From contig NZ_BCUT01000001.1 in the NCBI RefSeq assembly GCF_001591365.1, positions 2,790,001-2,854,000 on the forward strand: DNA of 64,000 nt, written 5' to 3'. The notes under the pieces are model-generated. The model saw only the letters and a list, made by a program, of their open reading frames with translations. It did no database searches and was not told where the DNA came from. The translations under genes and the position numbers were made by a program. Shown in pieces: positions 8,696 through 17,521 of the stretch. The number at the start of each line of letters is the position of its first letter. The stretch's first letter is position 1. This stretch comes from Variovorax paradoxus NBRC 15149. GTDB lineage: Bacteria; Pseudomonadota; Gammaproteobacteria; Burkholderiales; Burkholderiaceae_C.

Positions 8696-10957
8696 ATGAC
8701 CGCAAACACCCGTACCGACGACAACGGCATCGATCTTGACGACGTTGGCACCAATCCCACTGCGAACCCCTCATTCACCGACCTGATCGCTTCGCGCCTC
8801 AGCCGCCGCCATCTGTTCGGCCTGGGCGTCGGCACCGCCGGCACCGCGCTGCTGCAGGCGTGCGGCGGCGGTGGCGGCGGCGGCACGGCTTTCCCGATCA
8901 TTCCGCCCGCACCGGCACCCGCTCCCGCGCCGGCGCCTGCACCGACCCCCGCACCGGCGCCCACGCCGATGAAGCTCGGCTTCGATGCCGTGGCCAAGGG
9001 CCTGGCCGACGTGGTCACCGTGCCCGCCGGCTACACCGCCAGCGTGCTCTATCGCCTGGGCGACCCGATCGCCGCGGGCGTGGCCGCCTACAAGAACGAC
9101 GGCACCGACGATCCGGCCACCTATGACCGGCGCGCCGGCGACCACCACGACGGCATGACCTTCTTCGGCATGAACGCGTCGAACAAGTGGGACGCCGCCA
9201 GCGCCGCGCGCGGCCTGCTCGTGATGAACCACGAAGCCATCACGCCGCTGTTCCTGCACCCCGCGGGCCAGACCATCAGCGGCACCGGCAATGCGGCGGT
9301 GCGCACCTCCGCCGACGAAGTGCTGCGCGAGTTCTACCTGCACGGCGTGAGCGTGATCGAGATCAACAAGAGCGGCAGCGCCTGGAGCTACAAGCAGGAC
9401 TCGAGCTTCAACCGCCGCGTCCACACGCTGACCGAAATGGCGTTCTCGGGCCCGGCCGCCAAGACCGACTACCTGAAGACCAAGTACTCGACCGACGGCA
9501 GCAAGACCCGCGGCACGCTCAACAACTGCGCCAACGGCACCACGCCCTGGGGCACCTACCTGACCTGCGAAGAAAACTGGGCCGGCTACTTCCGCCGCAT
9601 CAAGGCCACCGACGACCCCAGCCGCACGGCGAAGGAAATTGCAGCGTTCACGCGCTACGGCGTGGCCAGCACCGGCCGCGAACTCTGGGCCACCGTCACG
9701 CCCGACACGGCCGACAACCTCTATGGCCGCTGGAACGCCCAGGTGGTCGGCGCCACCGCCACCGACGACTTCCGCAACGGCGCCAACACCTACGGCTGGG
9801 TGGTCGAGATCGATCCCTTCAACCCCTCCAGCACCCCCAAGAAGCGCACCGCGCTCGGCCGCTTCGGCCATGAAGGCGCCTGCCTCGGCCCGGTCGTGGT
9901 CGGCAAGCCGCTGGTCTGGTACATGGGCGACGACTCGCGCAACGAGTACATCTACAAGTTCGTCTCGACGAAGAACTGGGATGCGGCCGACGTGGGCGGC
10001 GGCACCACGGCGGGCGACAAGTACATGGACGACGGCCGCCTCTACGTGGCCAGGTTCAACGCCGACGGCACCGGCGCGTGGCTCGAGCTGAAGCTCGGCG
10101 TGAACGGCATCACCGCGAGCAATCCGGCCTACGCCTTTGCCGACGCGGCCGACGTGGTGGTCAACGCCCGCCTCGCGGCCGACGCCGCCGGCGCCACCAA
10201 GATGGACCGCCCCGAGTGGACGGCCGTCAACCCGAAGACCGGCGAGGTCTACGTCACCCTCACCAACACCAACGCCGCCTCGCGCCCCATCACCGCCACC
10301 GACGGCGCCAACCCGCGCTTCTACAACGATCCCAAGGGCCCCACCGCCACCGCGCAGACCGGCAACCCCAACGGCCACATCGTGCGCTTTGCGGACGAGG
10401 GCGGCGACCCCGCCGCGCTGGCCTTCAAGTGGGACGTGTACCTGTTCGGCGCGCGCGCCACCGCCTCGGCCGACATCAACGTGTCGCAACTGAGCGCCGA
10501 CAACGACTTCTCCAGCCCCGACGGCATGTGGTTCAGCCACGCCACCGCCGGCCTGCTCTGGCTGGAGACCGACGACGGCGCCTACACCGACGTCACCAAC
10601 TGCATGCTGCTGGCCGCGCTGCCGGGCAAGGTTGGCGACGGCGGCGCCAGGACCATCACCAACGTCGACGGCGCCACCACGCGCACGCAGGACACCTTCG
10701 TGGGCAAGGCGCCCGGCGCCGACGGCCTGCGCCGCTTCCTGGTCGGCCCGAAGGATTGCGAGATCACCGGCATTGCCGAGTCGGGCGACGGCCGCGCGCT
10801 GTTCGTGAACATCCAGCATCCGGGCGAAACCACCCCCGCGGCGAGCATCGGCGACCCGACCAAGTTCGGCAGCCATTGGCCCGAAGGCGGCAGCGCCCGC
10901 CCGCGCTCGGCCACGGTGGTCATCACCAGGGACGACGGCGGCCTGATCGGCCTCTGA
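8696..10957 (+). CDS. PhoX-family (DUF839) Tat-exported protein
   Basis: A 753-residue protein of the PhoX/DUF839 family, which includes calcium-dependent periplasmic alkaline phosphatases acting on phosphoesters. The N-terminus has a twin-arginine motif (SRRHLFGLG, Arg37-Arg38) within an unusually long leader, then a hydrophobic stretch ending in LLQACGG, so it may also be lipidated at that Cys. A low-complexity Ala-Pro linker follows at about residues 70-90. The body has typical family segments (GMTFFGMN, LVMNHEA, NNCANGTTPWGTYLTCEENW, GRFGHEGA, SPDGMWF, GPKDCEITG, VNIQHPGE). Whether it is a phosphatase is inference from the family. Confidence 0.85.
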   Translation: MTANTRTDDNGIDLDDVGTNPTANPSFTDLIASRLSRRHLFGLGVGTAGTALLQACGGGGGGGTAFPIIPPAPAPAPAPAPAPTPAPAPTPMKLGFDAVAKGLADVVTVPAGYTASVLYRLGDPIAAGVAAYKNDGTDDPATYDRRAGDHHDGMTFFGMNASNKWDAASAARGLLVMNHEAITPLFLHPAGQTISGTGNAAVRTSADEVLREFYLHGVSVIEINKSGSAWSYKQDSSFNRRVHTLTEMAFSGPAAKTDYLKTKYSTDGSKTRGTLNNCANGTTPWGTYLTCEENWAGYFRRIKATDDPSRTAKEIAAFTRYGVASTGRELWATVTPDTADNLYGRWNAQVVGATATDDFRNGANTYGWVVEIDPFNPSSTPKKRTALGRFGHEGACLGPVVVGKPLVWYMGDDSRNEYIYKFVSTKNWDAADVGGGTTAGDKYMDDGRLYVARFNADGTGAWLELKLGVNGITASNPAYAFADAADVVVNARLAADAAGATKMDRPEWTAVNPKTGEVYVTLTNTNAASRPITATDGANPRFYNDPKGPTATAQTGNPNGHIVRFADEGGDPAALAFKWDVYLFGARATASADINVSQLSADNDFSSPDGMWFSHATAGLLWLETDDGAYTDVTNCMLLAALPGKVGDGGARTITNVDGATTRTQDTFVGKAPGADGLRRFLVGPKDCEITGIAESGDGRALFVNIQHPGETTPAASIGDPTKFGSHWPEGGSARPRSATVVITRDDGGLIGL

Positions 10958-10965
10958 TCGGCCGC

Positions 10966-11002
10966 GCGCTGCCGCTGCTTCCTACCGGGGCAGCGGCAGC
11001 GC
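10966..11002. terminator. Perfect 13-bp dyad between convergent genes
   Basis: Arms GCGCTGCCGCTGC and GCAGCGGCAGCGC with an 11-base gap lie between the PhoX-family gene and the convergent Lrp gene, overlapping the last codons of the latter. It is well placed for a bidirectional transcription stop, though neither side has a T-run. Confidence 0.45.
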
Positions 11003-11446
11003 CGTCTTGTAGCGCACCTGCTTGAGCGCAAAGCTCGAGCGGATCTTCTCGATGCCTGGAATCGGCGTGAGCTGTTCCAGGATGAATTTCTCCAGCGCCG
11101 CCATGTCGGCCACGGCGATGCGGATCAGGTAGTCGCTGTCGCCCGTCATCAGGTAGCACTCCATCACCTCGTCGTGCTCGGCAATGCGCTGTTCGAAGTC
11201 GGCGAGCGACTGCTTGCTCTGCGTCGTCAGGCTGATCGAGATGAACACGTTGAGCCCCAGGCCCAGCGCCTTGGCGCTTGCGAGCGCCACGTAGCGGTCG
11301 ATCACGCCATTCGCCTCGAGCATCTTCACGCGCGCGAGGCACGGCGAGGGCGACAGGTGCACGCGGCGCGCCAGCTCCACGTTCGACAGCGCGCCGTCGC
11401 GCTGCAGTTCGTCGAGGATGCGCAGGTCGATCGTGTCCAGTTGCAT
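10982..11446 (-). CDS. Lrp/AsnC-family transcriptional regulator (MdeR-like context)
   Basis: A 154-residue Lrp/AsnC regulator: an N-terminal AsnC-type helix-turn-helix (LDTIDLRILDELQRDG, ELARRVHLSPSPCLARV) and a C-terminal RAM ligand-binding domain (MECYLMTGDSDYLIRI, FILEQLTPIPGI). The start MQLDTIDL at 11446 is the standard family start. It is divergent from the E1 gene, with 105 bases between the start codons. The pairing of an Lrp protein with a lone E1 resembles mdeR-mdeB of Pseudomonas putida, where the regulator controls the neighbouring operon, so this one probably regulates the E1 gene and itself. Confidence 0.92.
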   Translation of the reverse strand: MQLDTIDLRILDELQRDGALSNVELARRVHLSPSPCLARVKMLEANGVIDRYVALASAKALGLGLNVFISISLTTQSKQSLADFEQRIAEHDEVMECYLMTGDSDYLIRIAVADMAALEKFILEQLTPIPGIEKIRSSFALKQVRYKTALPLPR

Positions 11447-11551
11447 GAAATGCCGCCAAATGAAGAATTGCCGGAATTTTATGCTGCGAGGCGCGCATGG
11501 GATTGGCTGCACCGGTAGCTAATTTGTCGCATGGCGGCCTAAAGTGCCGGC

Positions 11552-14218
11552 ATGAACGCCCCCATTTCCGCCGACCAGATGCGCGCGCTGCTGCCGGACA
11601 CGCCGCTCTCGCACGATCCCGACCCTGCCGAGACCGCCGAATGGCGCGAGGCCTTCCTGGCACTGGCCCAGGCGCACGGCCCGCAGCGCGCACGGCAGAT
11701 GCTGGCGGAGCTCGCCCGCCTCGCGCGGCAGCAGCGCATCGGCTGGCAGCCCGAGCTGGCGACGCCGTACGTCAACACCATCGCGGTGGAAGACCAGCCG
11801 CCGTTCCCGGGCGACCTGGCCGTCGAGGAGCGGCTGGCTTCGCTGATGCGCTGGAACGCGCTCGCGATGGTGGCGCGCGCCAACCAGGCCTATGGCGAGC
11901 TCGGCGGCCACATCGCGAGCTATGCGAGCGCGGCCGATCTGTTCGAGACGGGGTTCAATCATTTCTTCCATGCGCGCAAGGACACGGGCGAAGCCACACA
12001 CCGCGGCGACCTCGTGTTCTTCCAGCCGCACAGCGCACCCGGCGTCTATGCGCGCGCCTACCTCGAAGGCCGCCTGACCGAAGAAGACCTCAAGCACTAC
12101 CGCCAGGAACTCACCGCCCCCGCCTTCACCGAAGGCCGCGGCGCGCGCGGCCTCAGCAGCTACCCGCATCCCTACCTGATGCCGGACTTCTGGCAGTTCC
12201 CGACCGGCTCGATGGGCATCGGCCCGATCAGCTCGATCTACCACGCGCGCTTCATGCGCTACCTCACGCACCGCAACCTCTTGAACTGCGAAGGCCGCAA
12301 GGTCTGGGGCGTGTTCGGCGACGGCGAGATGGACGAGCCCGAATCGATGAGCGCCCTCACGCTGGCCGCGCGCGAAAAACTCGACAACCTCGTGTGGGTC
12401 GTCAACTGCAACCTGCAGCGCCTCGATGGCCCGGTGCGCGGCAACGGCCGCATCATCGACGAGCTCGAGAAGCTCTTTGCCGGGGCAGGATGGAACGTCA
12501 TCAAGCTGGTCTGGGGCAGCGACTGGGACGGCCTCTTCGCGCAGGACGTGAGCGGTGCGCTGGCGCGCGTGTTCGCCGAAACCGTCGACGGCCAGATGCA
12601 GACCTTCGCGGCCAAGGACGGCCGCTTCAACCGCGACAACTTCTTCGGCCAGAACCCCGAGCTCGCGCGCCTGGCCGAAGGCATGACCGACGAGCAGATC
12701 GACCGCCTGAAGCGCGGCGGCCACGACCTCGTGAAGATCCATGCCGCCTATGCCGCCGCGGCCGCGCACAAGGGCCGGCCCACCGTGATCCTTGCCCACA
12801 CCAAGAAGGGCTACGGCATGGGCAGCGCCGCGCAGGGCAAGATGACCACGCACTCGCACAAGAAGATGGGCGACGTCGACCTCATCGAATTCCGTGACCG
12901 CTTCAGCCTGCCGCTGACCGATGCGCAGGCCATTGCGATGGACTTCTACCGTCCGCCCGAAGACAGCGCCGAGATGAAGTACCTGCGCAGCCACCGCGAA
13001 GCGCTCGGCGGCGCCATGCCGCGCCGCGAGACGGCCTGCGAGTTGGTGCCCAAGCCCGACATCGCAAGCTATGCGCAGTTTGCGACGGCGGCTGCCGGCA
13101 AGGAAATGAGCACCACCATGGCCTTCGTGCGCATGCTGGGCAACCTGCTCAAGGACAAGGCGCTGGGCCCGCGCATCGTGCCCATCGTGGCCGACGAAGC
13201 GCGCACCTTCGGCATGGCCAACCTGTTCAAGCAGGTCGGCATCTATTCGAGCGTGGGCCAGCGCTATGCACCCGAGGACATCGGCTCGGTGCTGAGCTAT
13301 CGCGAAGCCACCGATGGGCAGATCCTCGAGGAAGGCATCAGCGAGGCCGGCGCCATCGCCAGTTGGACGGCCGCTGCCACCAGCTACAGCGTGCACGGCC
13401 TCGCGATGCTGCCGTTCTACATCTACTACTCGATGTTCGGCTTCCAGCGCGTGGGCGATGCGATCTGGGCCGCGGCCGACCAGCGCGCGCGCGGCTTCCT
13501 GCTGGGCGCCACCTCGGGCCGCACCACGCTCGGCGGCGAAGGCCTGCAGCACCAGGACGGCACGAGCCACCTCGTGGCCGCGACCATTCCCAACTGCAAG
13601 GCCTACGACCCGGCCTTCGCGGGCGAGATGGCGGTGATCGTCGATGCCGGCATCCGCGAGATGATGGTCGAGCAGAAGGACGTGTTCTATTACGTCACGC
13701 TCATGAACGAGAACTACGCGCAGCCCGATGTGCCTGAAGGCGCGGAGGCCGGCATCCTGCGCGGCTGCTACCGCTTCGGCACGTACGCGCCGGCCTCGGG
13801 CAAGGCGAAGAAGAAGGTCACGCTGATGGGCTCGGGCGCGATCCTCACCGAGGTGGTCAAGGCCGCGCAGCGGCTGGCCGATGAAGGCATCGAGGCCGAG
13901 GTGTTCAGCGTGACGAGCTGGAGCGAGCTCGCGCGCGACGGGCTGGCCTGCGAGCAGCGCGCGATCGCGGGCAAGAAGGAAGCGGGCGTGCCGTTCGTCG
14001 CGCAGCAGCTCGGCGCCGGCAAGGCGCCGATCATCGCCGCCACCGACTACGTGCGCGCCGTGCCCGAGAGCGTGCGCGCCTTCCTGCCCGAGGGCCGCCG
14101 CTACCTCACGCTCGGCACCGACGGGTTCGGGCGCAGCGACACGCGCGCGGCGCTGCGCAGCTTCTTCGGGGTGGACGCGGCGAGCATCGCGAACGCGGCA
14201 CGCCACGCGCTCGGCTGA
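11552..14218 (+). CDS. Homodimeric 2-oxoacid dehydrogenase E1 (AceE/MdeB-like)
   Basis: An 888-residue thiamine-diphosphate enzyme of the homodimeric pyruvate dehydrogenase E1 family (E. coli AceE has a very similar length). The ThDP-binding motif begins at GDGEMDEPES and ends in VNCNLQRLDGP. Other family blocks are SSYPHPYLMPDFWQFPTGSM, MTTHSHKKMGD, RTFGMANLFKQVGIYS and HQDGTSH. No E2 or E3 gene lies nearby, and a divergent Lrp regulator precedes it, so it is more likely an auxiliary E1 of the MdeB type (2-oxobutyrate from methionine or threonine breakdown) than the main aceE. The substrate assignment is inference. No clear ribosome binding site precedes the ATG. Confidence 0.9.
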   Translation: MNAPISADQMRALLPDTPLSHDPDPAETAEWREAFLALAQAHGPQRARQMLAELARLARQQRIGWQPELATPYVNTIAVEDQPPFPGDLAVEERLASLMRWNALAMVARANQAYGELGGHIASYASAADLFETGFNHFFHARKDTGEATHRGDLVFFQPHSAPGVYARAYLEGRLTEEDLKHYRQELTAPAFTEGRGARGLSSYPHPYLMPDFWQFPTGSMGIGPISSIYHARFMRYLTHRNLLNCEGRKVWGVFGDGEMDEPESMSALTLAAREKLDNLVWVVNCNLQRLDGPVRGNGRIIDELEKLFAGAGWNVIKLVWGSDWDGLFAQDVSGALARVFAETVDGQMQTFAAKDGRFNRDNFFGQNPELARLAEGMTDEQIDRLKRGGHDLVKIHAAYAAAAAHKGRPTVILAHTKKGYGMGSAAQGKMTTHSHKKMGDVDLIEFRDRFSLPLTDAQAIAMDFYRPPEDSAEMKYLRSHREALGGAMPRRETACELVPKPDIASYAQFATAAAGKEMSTTMAFVRMLGNLLKDKALGPRIVPIVADEARTFGMANLFKQVGIYSSVGQRYAPEDIGSVLSYREATDGQILEEGISEAGAIASWTAAATSYSVHGLAMLPFYIYYSMFGFQRVGDAIWAAADQRARGFLLGATSGRTTLGGEGLQHQDGTSHLVAATIPNCKAYDPAFAGEMAVIVDAGIREMMVEQKDVFYYVTLMNENYAQPDVPEGAEAGILRGCYRFGTYAPASGKAKKKVTLMGSGAILTEVVKAAQRLADEGIEAEVFSVTSWSELARDGLACEQRAIAGKKEAGVPFVAQQLGAGKAPIIAATDYVRAVPESVRAFLPEGRRYLTLGTDGFGRSDTRAALRSFFGVDAASIANAARHALG

Positions 14219-14244
14219 GTCCCGCGGGCGGCGCCTCGTCGTTC

Positions 14245-14269
14245 GGGCCTGCGTTAGAGTCGCAGGCCC
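14245..14269. terminator. Hairpin between the E1 gene and the FadR-type gene
   Basis: A perfect 9-bp dyad (GGGCCTGCG and CGCAGGCCC, seven-base loop) followed by a pyrimidine run (CCTCCCTTTC), 27 bases after the E1 stop codon and 16 bases before the next start. It fits an intrinsic terminator with a weak U tract, or a leader structure of the regulator gene. Confidence 0.45.
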
Positions 14270-14285
14270 CCTCCCTTTCGCGCCC

Positions 14286-15062
14286 ATGACCGCCCGCTTC
14301 CAATCCATCGCTCCCGGTGCCCGCCTCGCCGACCAGGTGGCCGACGCCTTGGCCGCCGAAGTGCGCAGCGGTCGCCTGTCCGAGGGCGACCGCCTGCCGA
14401 CCGAGAGCGCGCTGGCCGAGCAGTTCGGCGTGAGCCGCACGGTGGTGCGCGAGGCGGTGTCGCGGCTCAAGTCGCTGGGGCTGCTCGATTCGCGCCAGGG
14501 CAGCGGCGTGTACGTGCGCGCCGCGGGCGTGGAGCCGCTGCGCTTCGAGATGCCGCACGTGGCCTCGCGCGAAGCGGTGATCCAGATGGTCGAACTGCGC
14601 CGTGCGCTCGAAGCCGAGGTGGCCGCGCTGGCGGCCGAGCGCCGCACGGCCGACGACGTGCAGCGCATCCGCGACGCCATCGACGCGCTGCATGCGGCCG
14701 TGGCCGCGGGCGGCAACGGCGCCGAGGAAGACGTGCGCTTTCACCGCGCCATTGCCGAGGCCGCACGCAACCCGTTCCTGGTCGGCACGCTGCAGTACCT
14801 GCGGCAGTTCCTGCACGGCGCCACGCGCGTCACACGCGCCAACGAGGCGCGCCGCGCCGACTTCGCGCGCGAGGTGGCGCAGGAGCATGCGCGCATCGTC
14901 GAGGCCATCGAGGCCGGCGATGCGCTGCGGGCGCGCGAGGCGGCCAAGTCCCACATGGACAACGCGATCCGCCGCATCGAGCAGGCCGACCCCGCCTTCT
15001 GGCAGCAGGAGGGCGCGCAACTCGCGCGGCCGCTGGTCGAAGGCTGGCCGCTCGGCAGCTGA
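14286..15062 (+). CDS. FadR-type GntR-family regulator (FCD domain)
   Basis: A 258-residue GntR regulator of the FadR subfamily. The N-terminal winged helix covers about residues 8-75 (ALAAEVRSGRLSEGDRLPTE, FGVSRTVVREAVSRLKSLGL, SRQGSGVYV). The C-terminal FCD ligand-binding domain has RRALEAEVAALAAERRT, DVRFHRAIAEAARNPF and HARIVEAIEAGDALRAREAA. It lies directly upstream of the threonate/erythronate operon in the same orientation, and such regulators commonly sense sugar acids, so it is the best candidate to control that operon. This is inference from position. Confidence 0.9.
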   Translation: MTARFQSIAPGARLADQVADALAAEVRSGRLSEGDRLPTESALAEQFGVSRTVVREAVSRLKSLGLLDSRQGSGVYVRAAGVEPLRFEMPHVASREAVIQMVELRRALEAEVAALAAERRTADDVQRIRDAIDALHAAVAAGGNGAEEDVRFHRAIAEAARNPFLVGTLQYLRQFLHGATRVTRANEARRADFAREVAQEHARIVEAIEAGDALRAREAAKSHMDNAIRRIEQADPAFWQQEGAQLARPLVEGWPLGS

Positions 15063-15090
15063 GCGGCCGCGACACACACGCTCACCAAAA

Positions 15091-15113
15091 AGGCGCTGCG
15101 GACGAGGGCGCCT
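15091..15113 (+). terminator. Possible terminator after the FadR-type gene
   Basis: A 6-bp dyad (AGGCGC and GCGCCT) preceded by an A-run and followed by GCGGGTTT, 28 bases after the regulator stop. The short stem and interrupted T tract make it weak. Confidence 0.35.
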
Positions 15114-15146
15114 GCGGGTTTACCCGAGGCAAAGCTCCGAGGTCAA

Positions 15147-15169
15147 ATTTGTATGATGACCTGACAAAT
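15147..15169. promoter_or_regulatory. Candidate operator before the threonate/erythronate operon
   Basis: An AT-rich inverted repeat (ATTTGT, 11 bases, ACAAAT) in the 175-base gap between the FadR-type gene and the MFS gene, containing the -10-like hexamer TATGAT. It stands out from the GC-rich surroundings and lies 69 bases before the MFS start, where a repressor site is expected. That it binds the adjacent regulator is inference. The rest of the gap shows nothing recognisable apart from the hairpin at 15091-15113. Confidence 0.4.
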
Positions 15170-15237
15170 AAGGCGACGGCCGCGCGAGCCAGCGGCGGCA
15201 AGGCCTCTTTCTCATCCAAAGCGGGACAAACCTTCTC

Positions 15238-16560
15238 ATGACTTCCTCCACCCTACCGGTCGGCGCACTGCCCGTGCCCGCCGACACCGCGCTCGAGAAG
15301 CGCACCTATGCCAAGGTGTTCTGGCGCCTGGTTCCCTTTTTGATGCTGTGCTACGTGGTCGCGTACCTCGACCGCGTGAACGTGGGCTTTGCCAAGCTGC
15401 AGATGGGGCAGGACCTGGGCTTCAGCGAAACGGTGTTCGGCCTGGGCGCGGGCATCTTCTTCCTCGGCTACTTCCTGTTCGAGGTGCCGAGCAACCTGCT
15501 GCTCAACCGGGTGGGCGCGCGCATCTGGATCGCGCGGATCATGATCACCTGGGGCGTGCTGTCGGCCTGCTTCGTGTTCGTGGAAACGCCGAGCAGCTTC
15601 TACATCCTGCGCTTTCTGCTGGGCGTGGCGGAGGCGGGCTTCTATCCCGGCGTGATCCTCTACCTCACGCACTGGTATCCGGCGCACCGGCGCGCGCGGA
15701 TCATCGCGGTCTTCATGTCGGCCATTCCGGTGGCGGGCATCTTCGGCAATCCGCTGTCGGGCTGGATCATGGACGCCTTCCACGGCGTGTCGTCGATGCA
15801 CGGCTGGCAGTGGATGTTCATCATCGAGGCCGTTCCGGCCGTGCTCGTCGGCGTGATGGTGCTGCTCTACCTGGACAACGGCATCCAGCATGCACGCTGG
15901 CTCTCGCCCGAGGAAAAGAGCCTGCTGCAGCGCGAGGTCGAGCGCGACCAGGCGCATGGCGCCAAGGGCCCGCACTCGGTGGCCGCCATGTTCCGCGACA
16001 TGCGCGTGTGGTGGATGGCGCTCATCTACTTCGCCTTCGTGATGGGCCAGTACGCGCTGACCTTCTGGCTGCCCACGCTGGTCAAGGCCACGGGCGTGAA
16101 GGGCAACCTGCACATCGGCCTCTTGAGTGCCATTCCGTTCATCTGCGCGATCGTCGCGATGAATCTCTTCGGCCGCAGCGCCGACCGCCGGCAGGAGCGG
16201 CGCTGGCACCTGATCGTGCCGGCGCTGATGGGCGCGGTGGGCTTCACGGTGGCGGCGTCGTACACGCAGAACACGGTCGTGTCGCTGGCCTTCCTCTCGC
16301 TCGCGGCAGCCGGCGTGCTGACCTGCGCGCCGCTCTTCTGGTCGCTGCCCACCGCCTTCCTCTCGGGCACGGCGGCGGCGGCCGGCATTGCGGCCATCAA
16401 TTCGGTGGGTAATCTTGCGGGGTTCGCGAGCCCCTACCTCATCGGCTACCTGAAGGACCTGACGGGCAGCACGCAGATCGGCATGTACGTGCTGGCCGGT
16501 GCGCTGGTGCTCGGGGCCATCGGCGTGTGGCTCACGCCCAAGCAACTCGTCAACAGATGA
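15238..16560 (+). CDS. MFS transporter (anion:cation symporter type)
   Basis: A 440-residue, 12-helix major facilitator of the anion:cation symporter family (TtuB, GudP and PhtB relatives), which import sugar acids, tartrate and aromatic acids. Hallmarks are YLDRVNVGFAKLQM after the first helix, the loop FEVPSNLLLNRVGAR, and LGVAEAGFYPGVILYLTHWY. As first gene of the operon and 16 bases before ltnD, it is the likely threonate/erythronate importer. The exact substrate is inferred from context. No strong ribosome binding site is visible. Confidence 0.9.
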   Translation: MTSSTLPVGALPVPADTALEKRTYAKVFWRLVPFLMLCYVVAYLDRVNVGFAKLQMGQDLGFSETVFGLGAGIFFLGYFLFEVPSNLLLNRVGARIWIARIMITWGVLSACFVFVETPSSFYILRFLLGVAEAGFYPGVILYLTHWYPAHRRARIIAVFMSAIPVAGIFGNPLSGWIMDAFHGVSSMHGWQWMFIIEAVPAVLVGVMVLLYLDNGIQHARWLSPEEKSLLQREVERDQAHGAKGPHSVAAMFRDMRVWWMALIYFAFVMGQYALTFWLPTLVKATGVKGNLHIGLLSAIPFICAIVAMNLFGRSADRRQERRWHLIVPALMGAVGFTVAASYTQNTVVSLAFLSLAAAGVLTCAPLFWSLPTAFLSGTAAAAGIAAINSVGNLAGFASPYLIGYLKDLTGSTQIGMYVLAGALVLGAIGVWLTPKQLVNR

Positions 16561-16576
16561 TCGAAGGAACCCTCAC

Positions 16577-17500
16577 ATGACTTCCAACACCCCAACACCC
16601 GCCGTCGGCGTCGTGGGCCTCGGCGCCATGGGCAGCGGCATGGCGCAGTCGCTGCGCCGCGCGGGCTACGAGCCGCACGTGTTCGACGTGCGGCTGGACG
16701 TGGCCCACGCCTTTGCGCGCGACGGCGGCGTGGCCTGCGACACGCTGGCCGCGCTCGGCGCGCAGTGCGACATCGTGGTTTCCGTGGTGGTCAATGCGGC
16801 GCAGACCGAATCGGTGTTGTTCGGCGATGGCACCACGCCCGGCTGCGCGGCGTCGATGAAGCCCGGCAGCCTGTTCGTGATGTGCTCCACCGTCGACCCG
16901 AACTGGTCGGTCGCGCTCGAGGCGCGCCTGGCCGCAAAGGGCATCCTGTACCTCGACGCGCCGATCTCCGGCGGCGCCGCCAAGGCCGCGAGCGGCCAGA
17001 TGACGATGATGACCGCGGGCACGCCCGCGGCCTATGAAAAGGCCGGCGCCGTGCTCGACGCGATGGCGGCCAAGGTTTATCGTCTGGGCGACCGCGCGGG
17101 GGCGGGCAGCAAGGTCAAGGTCATCAACCAGCTGCTGGCCGGCGTGCACATTGCCGCGGCGGCCGAGGCCATGGCGCTGGGCCTGCGTGAAGGCGTGGAC
17201 CCGGCCGCGCTGTACGAGGTCATCACGCATAGCGCGGGCAACAGCTGGATGTTCGAGAACCGCATGGCGCACGTGCTGGCGGGCGACTACACGCCGCTGT
17301 CGGCCGTCGACATCTTCGTGAAGGACCTGGGCCTGGTGCTTGACGTGGCGCGTGCCAGCAAGTTTCCGCTGCCGCTGTCGTCCACCGCGCACCAGATGTT
17401 CATGCAGGCCTCCACCGCGGGCTTCGCGCGCGAGGACGACAGCGCGGTCATCAAGATTTTTCCCGGCATCGAACTGCCGGCTGCCGACAAGAAAGCCTGA
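16577..17500 (+). CDS. ltnD: L-threonate dehydrogenase
   Basis: A 307-residue NAD-dependent beta-hydroxyacid dehydrogenase. The Rossmann motif is GLGAMGSG (Gly14-x-Gly16-x2-Gly19), the substrate-binding loop is DAPISGGAAKAASG, and the catalytic Lys181 with Asn184 sits in GAGSKVKVIN. By family and operon context it is LtnD, which oxidises L-threonate to 2-oxotetronate. GAAGGA lies at good spacing before the ATG at 16577. It is followed by denD, otnK, otnC and otnI, the set described for four-carbon acid sugar catabolism, which makes the assignment strong compared with other 3-hydroxyisobutyrate dehydrogenase relatives. Confidence 0.87.
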   Translation: MTSNTPTPAVGVVGLGAMGSGMAQSLRRAGYEPHVFDVRLDVAHAFARDGGVACDTLAALGAQCDIVVSVVVNAAQTESVLFGDGTTPGCAASMKPGSLFVMCSTVDPNWSVALEARLAAKGILYLDAPISGGAAKAASGQMTMMTAGTPAAYEKAGAVLDAMAAKVYRLGDRAGAGSKVKVINQLLAGVHIAAAAEAMALGLREGVDPAALYEVITHSAGNSWMFENRMAHVLAGDYTPLSAVDIFVKDLGLVLDVARASKFPLPLSSTAHQMFMQASTAGFAREDDSAVIKIFPGIELPAADKKA

Positions 17501-17521
17501 AGTCAAAGGAAGACAAGCACC

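Noticed and set aside
8880..8970. Ala-Pro-rich repetitive DNA in the PhoX-family gene
   Set aside because: It is an ordinary flexible linker after the export signal, not a DNA repeat element.
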